21,077 bases of DNA, from positions 1 through 21,077 of the forward strand of contig JAILAA010000163.1 of NCBI GenBank assembly GCA_024681875.1. The letters run 5' to 3'. Within the stretch, counting starts at the first letter, position 1, and each line of letters starts with the position of its first letter. Made by a program: the position numbers and the translations under genes. A model generated the notes under the pieces. The model ran no database searches and was not told the origin of the DNA. It worked only from the letters and a program-made list of their open reading frames with translations. The stretch is from Prevotella sp. GTDB lineage: Bacteria > Bacteroidota > Bacteroidia > Bacteroidales > Bacteroidaceae. Positions 1 through 6,524 of this stretch are shown piece after piece.

Positions 1-270
1 GCCATCACCATCGGGCGTCCTGCCAACGATGTGGAGACCTTCGACCTCAACATCGGTCCGGAGAACAACATCGCTGCCGTGCGCATGCAGTGCCGTCCCA
101 CGGGCACCGCCACTCCCAGGATGATGACGGCTGCCGCCCAGCTGGGCTTCACCTCGCTGGCACAGCGCATCAAGAACGGCGAGGCCATCCTGTCGAGCCG
201 CAAGGGTGAGTACCTGGCCTCGGGCAGCGGCAGCAGCGGCGGCAACACCGAGCCTGTGGTGAATCCTTAG
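1..270 (+). CDS. 3' end of an unrecognised protein (5' truncated by window edge)
   Basis: The frame is open from base 1 with no upstream stop, so this is the last 89 residues of a longer protein. The GTG at 31 is probably an internal valine, not a start. The fragment has no membrane segment. It contains an IGPENN/VRMQCRPTGT stretch, then a helical-looking AAAQLGFTSLAQRIKNGEA, and ends in a Gly/Ser-rich linker and EPVVNP. I do not recognise the family. The Gly/Ser tail only recalls Bacteroidota DNA-binding proteins with glycine-rich C termini, and I do not claim that link. The gene ends with two tandem TAG stops (268-273). A hairpin and repeat cluster follows and separates it from the convergent Spy-like gene. 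Confidence 0.6.
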   Translation, partial: AITIGRPANDVETFDLNIGPENNIAAVRMQCRPTGTATPRMMTAAAQLGFTSLAQRIKNGEAILSSRKGEYLASGSGSSGGNTEPVVNP

Positions 271-295
271 TAGCCTGTTTAGCTGCGTAAACGAT

Positions 296-337
296 TCGTT
301 CCCGTTTCTGAGTCATATCACTCAGCGACGGGAACGA
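296..337. repeat. Extragenic palindrome (hairpin)
   Basis: The ten bases 296-305 (TCGTTCCCGT) are perfectly complementary to 328-337. Inside them a second perfect 6-bp arm, 308-313 (CTGAGT), pairs with 320-325, leaving a 6-base loop. It lies between two convergent genes, so it may end transcripts, but there is no T-run on either side. A REP-like extragenic palindrome fits as well. Confidence 0.75.
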
Positions 338-387
338 CTTGTTAAAAGACGGGGACGACTTGTTTAAAGACGGGGACGACTTGTAAA
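327..387. repeat. Three direct repeats of 21 bp
   Basis: Three copies start at 327, 348 and 369 with an exact 21-bp period. The core is GACGGGGACGACTTGT followed by an A/T-rich tail; the first copy has A in place of one G and the third is cut short. The right arm of the hairpin at 296-337 lies inside the first copy, so hairpin and array form one element. There are no unique spacers, so this is not a CRISPR array. Confidence 0.8.
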
Positions 388-392
388 GCTGC

Positions 393-899
393 TTACCTCT
401 GCGTGGCGCCCTGCTGCTGTCCGTGCTGTGGACGGGGACCGCGGCCCCAGCTGCGCATCATGTTGCGATGGAATTTCTCTTCGGCACGCAGGATGTCGTA
501 TACTTTCGAGGCTGACAGGGTCTCAAGGAAGCGCAGGTGGTAGGTCTGCTGTATGCGCTTCAGCTCGAGGTCTATCTCGTCTTGTTCCTTGATGGCTTTC
601 AGGCAGCCTTGCTCGTCGGCAGGCTTTACGCGCGACACATTGCGCTGACGCATGAAGACGGCACGCTGTTTCTCCATCATCTCTTTATAGATGGGGAAGA
701 AGGCGGCGGCTTCCTGCGTGGTGAGACAGGCCTCCTTGGTGATGAATTCCTCTATCTGCTCTTGGAATCTTTCCGGCGAGAAGCGCTGGCCCTGCCCCTG
801 GCCTTGACCTTGGCCTTGGCCGAATCCGTGGCCCATCCCTTGTGCGCTTGCACTTAAGGTGAGCATCAATGCTATGCAGAAAATGAATAGTTTCTTCAT
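393..899 (-). CDS. Spy/LTXXQ-like periplasmic protein of an ECF sigma operon
   Basis: A 168-residue exported protein. Residues 1-20 form a signal peptide (KK, hydrophobic core, cleavage after SASAQ). Next comes a GQ dipeptide repeat (about residues 27-38), encoded by a CCTTGG-type hexamer repeat in the DNA. The mature part is helical and charged with an LTTQEAAAFFPIYKEM motif (about 59-74), as in small Bacteroidota proteins related in style to Spy/CpxP. The C terminus is rich in Arg, Gln and Gly. It is the last gene of the sigma/anti-sigma cluster, and a periplasmic stress sensor or chaperone role is inferred from that position. The 38-bp gap to the anti-sigma gene is filled by a heptamer repeat, and no clear Shine-Dalgarno sequence is visible. 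Confidence 0.75.
   Translation of the reverse strand: MKKLFIFCIALMLTLSASAQGMGHGFGQGQGQGQGQGQRFSPERFQEQIEEFITKEACLTTQEAAAFFPIYKEMMEKQRAVFMRQRNVSRVKPADEQGCLKAIKEQDEIDLELKRIQQTYHLRFLETLSASKVYDILRAEEKFHRNMMRSWGRGPRPQHGQQQGATQR
792..831 (-). repeat. Coding hexamer repeat (Gly-Gln tract)
   Basis: Degenerate CCTTGG/CCTTGA units on the plus strand encode the GQGQGQ tract just after the signal peptide of the Spy-like protein. Length changes by whole units would keep the reading frame. Confidence 0.7.
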
Positions 900-902
900 T
901 TC

Positions 903-937
903 ACTCTTAACTCTAAACTCTAAACTCTAAACTCAAA
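903..937. repeat. Heptamer tandem repeat filling the anti-sigma/Spy-like gap
   Basis: Five 7-bp units lie in a row: ACTCTTA, three ACTCTAA, and ACTCAAA. They fill the gap between the anti-sigma stop codon (938-940) and the Spy-like start (899) almost exactly. They therefore occupy the position where the ribosome binding site of the downstream gene would lie. Confidence 0.85.
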
Positions 938-1345
938 TCAGTACATATCTGCCATGAGGCAGGCGTAGATTTCCTGATTGTCGATCATGGCATATTCGGC
1001 CTCTTCGTCAATGTAGGAGTCGCTGTAATAGCCGTAGTCACTCTGGTTGTTGACGGCAAGCTGCTGCGAGGCGGCCTGCGGTGTGGCCATCTCGCTTCTG
1101 TCGTTGAAGGCTATGGCGGCAATAAATACGGCTACGCAGATGCATGCTGCTGCATAGAGCCAAGGACGGAGGCGTTTCATCACAGCCACGCGGGCAGGCT
1201 TCTTCTCAGGCTTCATCTCTGTGATGACGGCCTGCGGAATCTTATCCATGACCTGCTTCGTGAGCTGCTCAAAGTAGCCCTCGGGCACGGTGAAGGGGTT
1301 GTTTTTCCCCATTCTGCTGTTCAGATAATCTTCTTCGTTCATCAT
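938..1345 (-). CDS. Membrane anti-sigma factor (putative) of the ECF operon
   Basis: 135 residues with a soluble N-terminal part (1-60) carrying the NPFTVPEGYFEQLTKQVMDKI motif typical of Bacteroidota genes that follow ECF sigma genes. One transmembrane segment follows at about 62-80 (PWLYAAACICVAVFIAAIAF), then an acidic, Tyr-rich periplasmic tail (YGYYSDSYIDEEAEY). This topology, cytoplasmic sigma-binding part plus one membrane span, is that of an anti-sigma factor. I see no clear zinc-binding HxxxCxxC motif. The start has two consecutive ATGs (1345 and 1342) with a good AAAGGA Shine-Dalgarno at 1354-1360, which is rare in this window. The gap to the sigma gene is 46 bp. Confidence 0.75.
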   Translation of the reverse strand: MMNEEDYLNSRMGKNNPFTVPEGYFEQLTKQVMDKIPQAVITEMKPEKKPARVAVMKRLRPWLYAAACICVAVFIAAIAFNDRSEMATPQAASQQLAVNNQSDYGYYSDSYIDEEAEYAMIDNQEIYACLMADMY

Positions 1346-1391
1346 AGTCTTATTCCTTTCTGCATCTTTGACGGCAGTGTTGCCAGATGGT

Positions 1392-1943
1392 TTAATCGTG
1401 ACGCTTAAAAAATTCCGTTATTTTTTTAACGGCAATGTGATAGGAGGCTTTCAGCCCTCCTTCGCTTGTTCCGAGGACGCTGCTGATGTCGCTGTACTTC
1501 ATTTCGTCGTAATAGCGCATCTGGAAAACGGTGCGTTGCACCTCGGGCAGGCTGGCGATGGCTTCCTGCAGCTGTGCCTCGGTCTCATCGCCGTCGAAAT
1601 ATCGGTCGGCCATCAGCCTGTTGGCCAGTCCTAAGTTGGCATCGTCGGTGCTGAGGGTATTGCGTACTTTCTGTTTGCGGTTAAAGTCGAGCGCCTCGTT
1701 GATGGCTATGCGGGTGAGCCAGGTGATGAGCTTGGAGTCGCCCTTGAAGGTGGCAATGGAGCTCCACGCTTTCAGGAAGGCGTTCTGCAGCACGTCGTCG
1801 GCATCTTCGTGCACCAGGACGATACGACGCACCTGCCAGTAGAGCTGCTCACTATACTGACGTACCATAGCCTCGAAGCCCTTGCGCTGTGTGGCAGGAC
1901 TTTTCAGCATGTCTTTCAGTTGCTGGTCGTCGTAGGATTCCAT
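1392..1943 (-). CDS. ECF (sigma-70 family) RNA polymerase sigma factor
   Basis: 183 residues, the usual length for an ECF sigma factor. Region 2 is seen at about 24-90, with the core-binding DADDVLQNAFLKAW (47-60) and the promoter-melting part ITWLTRIAINEALDFNRK (73-90). Region 4 is at about 128-175, with LPEVQRTVFQMRYYDEMKYSDISSVLGTSEGGLKASYHIAVKKI holding the helix-turn-helix. The product would direct RNA polymerase to stress promoters and be held by the membrane protein encoded next. Its ATG is preceded directly by a hexamer tandem repeat, with no Shine-Dalgarno and no TAnnTTTG box in the 93-bp gap after the L,D-transpeptidase gene. Co-transcription with that gene is therefore likely. The upstream frame is open back to the TAG at 2037-2039. 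Confidence 0.93.
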   Translation of the reverse strand: MESYDDQQLKDMLKSPATQRKGFEAMVRQYSEQLYWQVRRIVLVHEDADDVLQNAFLKAWSSIATFKGDSKLITWLTRIAINEALDFNRKQKVRNTLSTDDANLGLANRLMADRYFDGDETEAQLQEAIASLPEVQRTVFQMRYYDEMKYSDISSVLGTSEGGLKASYHIAVKKITEFFKRHD

Positions 1944-2027
1944 AACGATGACGAAAACGATAACGATAACGATAACGATAACGATAACGATAACGATGAC
2001 GATAACGATAACGTCAACGCTAACTAT
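1944..2027. repeat. Hexamer tandem repeat in the sigma factor leader
   Basis: Fourteen 6-bp units of consensus AACGAT (plus strand). Seven are perfect and consecutive (1956-1997), flanked by variants such as GACGAA, GACGAT, AACGTC and AACGCT. The array begins at the base next to the sigma ATG and fills most of the 93-bp gap between the two genes. Read on the coding strand it is ATCGTT repeated, which has no stop codon in the sigma frame. Confidence 0.95.
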
Positions 2028-2036
2028 CTGACGCCG

Positions 2037-3572
2037 CTACTCTATAAAGGGTTTAATGGCTTTCAGAAGGATTTTGTCGTAGCTGTAGGGGTCGCCCCAC
2101 ACCTCCATCTCACCCGTCTTCGGGTTGGGATATTCAGTAAAATAATTGATGTTGACGGGTACGCGAGGCTCTACGCTCTCATTGTTGACGAGGCGGATGG
2201 CTCCAGGATGCGTGCGCTTGTACTCCCTGCCCTGATCGGTCTGCGGCTGGAGGTCCATGGAGAGACGAATCTTGTCGAGGAGCCACGGGTCGGCATTGGG
2301 CAACACGAAGGTGGCAATGTCGAAAGGTCTCTGCAGGCGAATGCAACCGTGTGAGATGGTGCGCACGTCGCGGCTGAAAGCACTTGGCGACGAAGTGTCA
2401 TGCAAGTAGACGGAGAACCGGTTGGGGAATCTGAAGATGATGCGGCCCAAGGAGTTGCCGGCACCGCTGCGCTGACGCACGGCATAGCGTCCGCTGGCCA
2501 GCTCTGAGCGTGTCAGGTTAGCTGGATTGACGCGCCCGCCAGGACCTACGACATAGTAGTTGCGGCGTGCGAAATAGGCGGAGTCGCCAGCATGTCCACT
2601 CACCTCTCCGCGGATGATGCTTTGCGGAATGCCCCACTCGGGATTCACTTCAATACGCTCAATCTCGCTGCTGAGCAAGGGTGACTTGGTGGCAGGTTTT
2701 CCACAGCAGATGCGCATGTTGATGACGCTGTCGGGCCCTATAGCCCACACCTGCTGTGCGGCGATGTTGACGAAGATGCGCCGTTCTGCCTTTTCAGGAT
2801 GTTTCTTGTCACGCCAGCGCAGGCGCTCCATGTTGCATTGTGTGCGCTGCTTGGCTTCTGTCGTACTGTCAAGGGCGAGCTGCTCTTTCAGGCGCTGATA
2901 GGCAGGGTCCTGCGGCTCGATGGAGTCGAGGAAGCTGAGCATGGTCTGTTTGTCGGTGAGCTGGCTAAGTGCATAATGCACAAAGGCGCTGTCGGGCTGC
3001 TCGATGTCGATGTCGTAGTTGTTGGCGCCGAAAAGCTTCTTGGGTGTGGTGAAGCCGAAACGCTGTCCGATGACATAGCGCAGATAAGCCTTGGTAAGGT
3101 TAAGCTCGGCTTTGGCCATAGCTTGCGGAGCGTTTTGTGCGGAGTCGGGCTGGTGCATGACGTTGAGCGCCGAGTCAATGTCTGACAGGTGGAAGACATC
3201 CTCCTTAAAGCCCATGGCCTGCACCTGACTGTGTATGAGGCTGTCTAAGGCGTCGGCCATCGGCATGTCGGCCGGGGAGCTCATCCATAGCCACTGTGCA
3301 TTGTTGGCGTCATTGGTGTAATAACTTGCGCTCATCTTGTCGGCAAAGCCAGTATCGCCACTCTCGGCCACATAGGCAGCCAAGCATCTTTGTGCCTCCT
3401 CTCGATGTTGCTGATAGAACTGTTCCAGCCTTTGTGTGGCTTCCTCGGCGGCATTCTGTTGTGCCGACTTTCCTTGGCAGGCTGAGATGTTTAGGGCAAT
3501 CGTAATGCCCGCCACAATGGCTAACGCACGGTAACCTTGCGCGCCACTTTGCCGACTTTTAGAATGTAGCAC
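2037..3572 (-). CDS. L,D-transpeptidase lipoprotein (YcbB/LdtD-like)
   Basis: 511 residues. The N terminus has a positively charged stretch, a hydrophobic core and a lipobox ISAC (Cys32), so the protein is probably lipid-anchored. The C-terminal YkuD catalytic domain (about 263-430) holds YLHDTSSPSAFSRDVRTISHGCIRLQRP. Cys410 is the catalytic nucleophile in SHGCIRL, with His391 and His408 nearby. The family forms 3-3 cross-links in peptidoglycan in the periplasm. The long linker (about 40-260) matches the scaffold part of YcbB-type enzymes, without an obvious peptidoglycan-binding repeat. The ATG at 3572 is chosen because it gives a normal signal peptide, although it overlaps the upstream gene by 52 bp; a later GTG would lose the charged region. 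It lies upstream of the sigma factor gene on the same strand, which suggests a cell-envelope regulon. Confidence 0.92.
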   Translation of the reverse strand: MLHSKSRQSGAQGYRALAIVAGITIALNISACQGKSAQQNAAEEATQRLEQFYQQHREEAQRCLAAYVAESGDTGFADKMSASYYTNDANNAQWLWMSSPADMPMADALDSLIHSQVQAMGFKEDVFHLSDIDSALNVMHQPDSAQNAPQAMAKAELNLTKAYLRYVIGQRFGFTTPKKLFGANNYDIDIEQPDSAFVHYALSQLTDKQTMLSFLDSIEPQDPAYQRLKEQLALDSTTEAKQRTQCNMERLRWRDKKHPEKAERRIFVNIAAQQVWAIGPDSVINMRICCGKPATKSPLLSSEIERIEVNPEWGIPQSIIRGEVSGHAGDSAYFARRNYYVVGPGGRVNPANLTRSELASGRYAVRQRSGAGNSLGRIIFRFPNRFSVYLHDTSSPSAFSRDVRTISHGCIRLQRPFDIATFVLPNADPWLLDKIRLSMDLQPQTDQGREYKRTHPGAIRLVNNESVEPRVPVNINYFTEYPNPKTGEMEVWGDPYSYDKILLKAIKPFIE

Positions 3573-3838
3573 CCTTTGGGAAGATTTAATTCAATACGCT
3601 GAGCGGGACTTTCAATTCTGTAGGCAGCCACGGCGCGTCCCGTCAATGACACCACTTCAAGTGTCAATCCTGCGGCTCCCTGCACGTTGACAGTATTGCC
3701 GTCAACGGTCAGCTGGGGCATCTGCTCGTCAATCTGTTCTGCCACGCCAAGCTCCATCACCATAGGGGCGGCCTTGGCCGGTACAGCCATTACGAGCATA
3801 GATGCACACACAATTATGAATAAATTTTTCCTATTCAT
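3521..3838 (-). CDS. Small secreted protein with sorting-domain-like fold
   Basis: 105 residues. Residues 1-23 form a signal peptide (MNRKN, hydrophobic core, cleavage near AKAA). The mature protein, about 80 residues, resembles only the C-terminal sorting domain of type IX secretion substrates: LTVDGNTVNVQGAAGLTLEVVSLTGRAV, then LNLPKGCYILKVGKVARKVTVR. No catalytic or binding domain precedes it, so it looks like a free-standing tail domain. It is the first gene behind a good promoter, and its 3' end overlaps the L,D-transpeptidase start by 52 bp. Function unknown; the sorting-domain resemblance is by pattern only. Confidence 0.75.
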   Translation of the reverse strand: MNRKNLFIIVCASMLVMAVPAKAAPMVMELGVAEQIDEQMPQLTVDGNTVNVQGAAGLTLEVVSLTGRAVAAYRIESPAQRIELNLPKGCYILKVGKVARKVTVR

Positions 3839-3863
3839 GCATGAAATAATTGTAATTACAGCG

Positions 3864-3895
3864 CAAAAATAGCTATTTTATTCCAAACAGCCAAA
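3864..3895 (-). promoter_or_regulatory. Bacteroidota-type promoter of the envelope-stress operon
   Basis: On the minus strand, TTTG at 3895-3892 is followed after exactly 20 bp by TATTTTTG at 3871-3864. This matches the Bacteroidota -33/-7 consensus and lies 25 bp upstream of the start at 3838. Confidence 0.75.
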
Positions 3896-3917
3896 TAAAA
3901 TGGGGAAAAAATGCCCG

Positions 3918-4835
3918 TCAGACGTCAATTACGTCCATTTCGTTGGTCAGGAAAGCGTTTGGAAAGACGTTTCGTGCCTCATTGAGCAGGATGGTCTCGT
4001 CGGTGTAGCGAGCGCTGTAATGGCCCAGCAGGAGTTTTCCTACCTGCGCATCGCGAGCCACAGTAGCAGCCTGCTCAGCGGTAGAGTGGAAGTATTTCTC
4101 GGCACCGTCTTTTTTGTCATTGGCATAGGTGCTCTCATGGTAGAGCGTGTCAACGCCCTGCAACATGAGGTGCAGCTGGGGCATGTAGCGCGTGTCTGAA
4201 CAGTAGGCATAGCTTCGCGGCGCATCGGGTGGCGTCACCAGTTTCTCGTGCGGGATGAAGGTGCCGTCAGGCAGCGTGTATCCTTGTCCGGCCTTGATAT
4301 TGTTGATTTGCGAGACAGGTATGCCGTACATGTCTATCATGTCGCGCCTGATATGTGGTAAAGAGGGTTTCTCGCGGAAGAGATAGCCCGCACAGGGCAT
4401 TCGATGGTCAAGCGGAATGGTCTCTACCGTGAGCGAGTGGTCTTCGTACACCACCTCCTGACGCTGGGTGTCAACGGCATGGAACTCCACGCTGTAGCCT
4501 ATATCGTAGTTGAAGAAAAGCTGCAGCTGGGTCTTCAGCATCGCCTCCAGTTCGCCCGGGGCATGGACATGCAAGGTGGCCTTGCGCCCCAGCAGGCCGA
4601 AGGTACTGATCAGGCCTATCAGGCCAAAGCAATGGTCGCCGTGAATGTGCGAGATGAAGACATGGCCTATCCGCTCGAATGAAAGCGACGAGCGCCGCAA
4701 CTGCACCTGCGCTCCTTCGCCACAATCTATCATAAAGAGCTTGCCTCGGCACTCCACCACCTGCATGGATGAGAAATGCTTGGTGGTGGGCAGGGCGCTG
4801 CCGCATCCTAAAATGTGAATACGGAATGGTTCCAT
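3918..4835 (-). CDS. rnz: Ribonuclease Z (tRNA 3' processing endonuclease)
   Basis: 305 residues from the ATG at 4835, the usual length for bacterial RNase Z. The metallo-beta-lactamase signature is SHIHGDHCFG (His63, His65, Asp67, His68 bind zinc). LGCGSALPTTKHFSS at the N terminus, LDHRMPCAGYLF mid-protein, a CSDTRY motif and LLLGHYSARY near the end are all typical of the family. It cuts tRNA precursors after the discriminator base in the cytoplasm. A longer frame reaches 4886 but overlaps the preceding gene and adds an unconserved leader; the ATG at 4835 leaves a 10-bp gap to that gene's stop. It is the last gene of an apparent mazG-lipoprotein-rnz operon. Confidence 0.95.
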   Translation of the reverse strand: MEPFRIHILGCGSALPTTKHFSSMQVVECRGKLFMIDCGEGAQVQLRRSSLSFERIGHVFISHIHGDHCFGLIGLISTFGLLGRKATLHVHAPGELEAMLKTQLQLFFNYDIGYSVEFHAVDTQRQEVVYEDHSLTVETIPLDHRMPCAGYLFREKPSLPHIRRDMIDMYGIPVSQINNIKAGQGYTLPDGTFIPHEKLVTPPDAPRSYAYCSDTRYMPQLHLMLQGVDTLYHESTYANDKKDGAEKYFHSTAEQAATVARDAQVGKLLLGHYSARYTDETILLNEARNVFPNAFLTNEMDVIDV

Positions 4836-4845
4836 GCAAAATTCT

Positions 4846-5520
4846 TTACCAGTCAATGCCGTAGTCGTCCAGATTCTCGTCCTCAAAACGCAGCCCTAAG
4901 TCGACCTCCGGCTCTGGCACATAGCGTCCGAACTCAAATGTTTCGTCCTCGTTGACATTTGACAGGAAAAGCGAGTCGCGCGTTATTCTAAGGATTTCGT
5001 AAGTATGGGTGGCATAGAGGTCGGTGTCGTCGTCGCGCGTCTCTACTATCTGCAGCTGGCCGTTGAAAATGCGCCACGCTTTGTAGATGATGTCCCCCTG
5101 CTGTCCGAAGCTCTCGGCATCTCCGTTGTCCTTGATAATGATACCTGATGGCGTGCTGCCGTCGTAGGGGCTGGGAATGACCCATTCGCCCAACAGGTTA
5201 TCCTTGTTGATGACCATCAGGGCGACCGTGCCGGTTGTGTCGGCTATGACACACAGGTTTTCGCCCCTTTTATAGCCAGGCATCACCTTTCCTTTCTTGC
5301 GGGCATCGGTCACGTCGAAGTAGAGCGTGTCATCGCTGTCGGTGATGAGTTGCAACATTCTGTCATTCGAACTGGAGCCGCAGAGCCCGTAGATGGTAGT
5401 GTCGGAGACCTGTTTGACAGTCGACACTTCTTCAAAGTCATAGTGCTGAGGCTGCTTCAGATTGCAACTGCCCAGCATAGCGGTGGCGGCCACAAGGGCC
5501 AACATGGTGAACTTCTTCAT
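4846..5520 (-). CDS. Lipocalin-like lipoprotein
   Basis: 224 residues with a lipoprotein signal peptide: MKK, hydrophobic segment, lipobox LGSC (Cys19). The mature protein is rich in beta-strand patterns and Asp. The central LLGEWVIPSPYDG (about 111-123) and following strands (GIIIKDNGDAESFG, WRIFNGQLQIVETR) resemble Bacteroidota lipocalin-like lipoproteins, where a LxGxW motif opens the barrel. The C terminus is acidic (FEDENLDDYGIDW). It lies between mazG and rnz, 34 bp after mazG and 10 bp before rnz. Ligand and role are unknown, and the lipocalin call rests on pattern only. Confidence 0.75.
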   Translation of the reverse strand: MKKFTMLALVAATAMLGSCNLKQPQHYDFEEVSTVKQVSDTTIYGLCGSSSNDRMLQLITDSDDTLYFDVTDARKKGKVMPGYKRGENLCVIADTTGTVALMVINKDNLLGEWVIPSPYDGSTPSGIIIKDNGDAESFGQQGDIIYKAWRIFNGQLQIVETRDDDTDLYATHTYEILRITRDSLFLSNVNEDETFEFGRYVPEPEVDLGLRFEDENLDDYGIDW

Positions 5521-5540
5521 ATTTATGTCCTCTATCTATT

Positions 5541-5580
5541 AACTTTTCAACTTTTCAACTTTTCAACTTTTCAACCTTTT
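5541..5580. repeat. Octamer tandem repeat across the mazG stop codon
   Basis: Four perfect AACTTTTC units (5541-5572) are followed by one variant AACCTTTT (5573-5580). On the minus strand this reads GTTGAAAA repeated. It encodes the last residues of MazG (KVEKLKS), supplies its TGA stop (5555-5557) and runs on into the gap before the lipoprotein gene. Adding or losing a unit would change the MazG C terminus. Confidence 0.9.
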
Positions 5581-6430
5581 CCGCTTCCTTCGCCTCATTC
5601 CATAGCCGGTCCATCTCTTCGAGCGTCATCTCTGCCAGAGGGCGCCCGGCACGGATACTATGCTCTTCAATGTAGTTGAAGCGGCGTATGAACTTGGCAT
5701 TGGTGCGCTCCAGGGCATTGTCGGGATTGAGCTTGTAGAGCCGTGCAGCATTGATGACCGAGAAGAGGAAATCGCCCAGCTCATTGGTGCTGTTCTCCTT
5801 GTCTTCACGCTTCAGCTCCGCCTCCAGCTCGGCCAGCTCCTCGTGCACCTTGTCCCACACATCTTCCTTCTTCTGCCAGTCGAAGCCTACATTGCGTGCC
5901 TTGTCCTGTATGCGGTAGGCCTTGATGAGCGAGGGCAATGCGGCAGGCACTCCGCCCAGCACGCTCTTGTTGCCGTCTTTCTCCTTCAGCTTGATCTGCT
6001 CCCAGTTCTGCAGCACCTCGCTGCTGGTCGATGCCTTCGAAAAGTCATCGTTGCTCTGGTCGTCTTCTGGCTTGTATGGCAACGGCTTAGGGTCGGGTGC
6101 GCCCACCTGACTATGGTGGTAGACATGCGGATGGCGGAAGATGAGTTTATCGGTCTCGGTATTCAGCACGTCAGCTATGTCGTAGGCACCCTGCTCATTG
6201 GCTATCATGGCATAGAAGCAGGTGTGCATGATGACGTCGCCCAGCTCCTTCATCGTATCGTGTTCGTCACCCCTCATCAGAGCATCGCACAGCTCATAGG
6301 TTTCCTCTAAGGTGTTCGGCCTCAGGCTCTCATTGGTCTGCTTGCGGTCCCAGGGACATTTCTCGCGTAGCTGTTCCAGCACATCAAGCAGCCTTCCGAA
6401 GGCGCGCATCTGTTCATCACGTGTGTGCAT
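5555..6430 (-). CDS. mazG: Nucleoside triphosphate pyrophosphohydrolase MazG
   Basis: 291 residues with two tandem MazG helical domains, as in E. coli MazG. The first holds CPWDRKQTNESLRPNTLEETYEL (about 25-47) and KELGDVIMH (61-69). The second holds HEELAELEAELKRE (196-209) and NELGDFLFSVINAARL (217-231). The Glu and Asp residues in these motifs bind Mg2+. The enzyme hydrolyses NTPs or dNTPs to NMP and pyrophosphate in the cytoplasm, a house-cleaning role. The usual family end is extended by KVEKLKS, encoded by the octamer repeat that also gives the stop codon. A near-perfect promoter lies upstream. It heads the operon with the lipocalin-like lipoprotein and rnz. Confidence 0.95.
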   Translation of the reverse strand: MHTRDEQMRAFGRLLDVLEQLREKCPWDRKQTNESLRPNTLEETYELCDALMRGDEHDTMKELGDVIMHTCFYAMIANEQGAYDIADVLNTETDKLIFRHPHVYHHSQVGAPDPKPLPYKPEDDQSNDDFSKASTSSEVLQNWEQIKLKEKDGNKSVLGGVPAALPSLIKAYRIQDKARNVGFDWQKKEDVWDKVHEELAELEAELKREDKENSTNELGDFLFSVINAARLYKLNPDNALERTNAKFIRRFNYIEEHSIRAGRPLAEMTLEEMDRLWNEAKEAEKVEKLKS

Positions 6431-6473
6431 ACAATAAAAAATTAGTTAGTCCTCTTTTTCTTCTTGGACGCGG

Positions 6474-6505
6474 CAAAGTTAAGGAAAAAAAACGAAACGG
6501 CCAAA
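6474..6505 (-). promoter_or_regulatory. Bacteroidota-type promoter of mazG
   Basis: On the minus strand, TTTG at 6505-6502 and TAACTTTG at 6481-6474 are separated by exactly 20 bp, a full -33/-7 match. It lies 43 bp upstream of the mazG start. Confidence 0.8.
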
Positions 6506-6524
6506 TGTATGCGTTACATTCTGA

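Noticed and set aside
31..270. A complete 79-residue gene starting at GTG 31
   Set aside because: The frame is open upstream to base 1 and there is no promoter or ribosome site at 31, so a truncated larger gene is more likely.
327..387. Possible CRISPR array
   Set aside because: The 21-bp units are adjacent with no unique spacers, and no cas gene is present. The same reasoning applies to 16511-16568.
1809..2354. Plus-strand frame with an Asn-Asp repeat (DNDNDN)
   Set aside because: The repeat is only the hexamer array read on the other strand; the rest is antisense to the sigma factor and transpeptidase genes.
5555..6430. MazG as part of a toxin-antitoxin system
   Set aside because: No mazEF-like genes are near; the gene sits with a lipoprotein gene and rnz.
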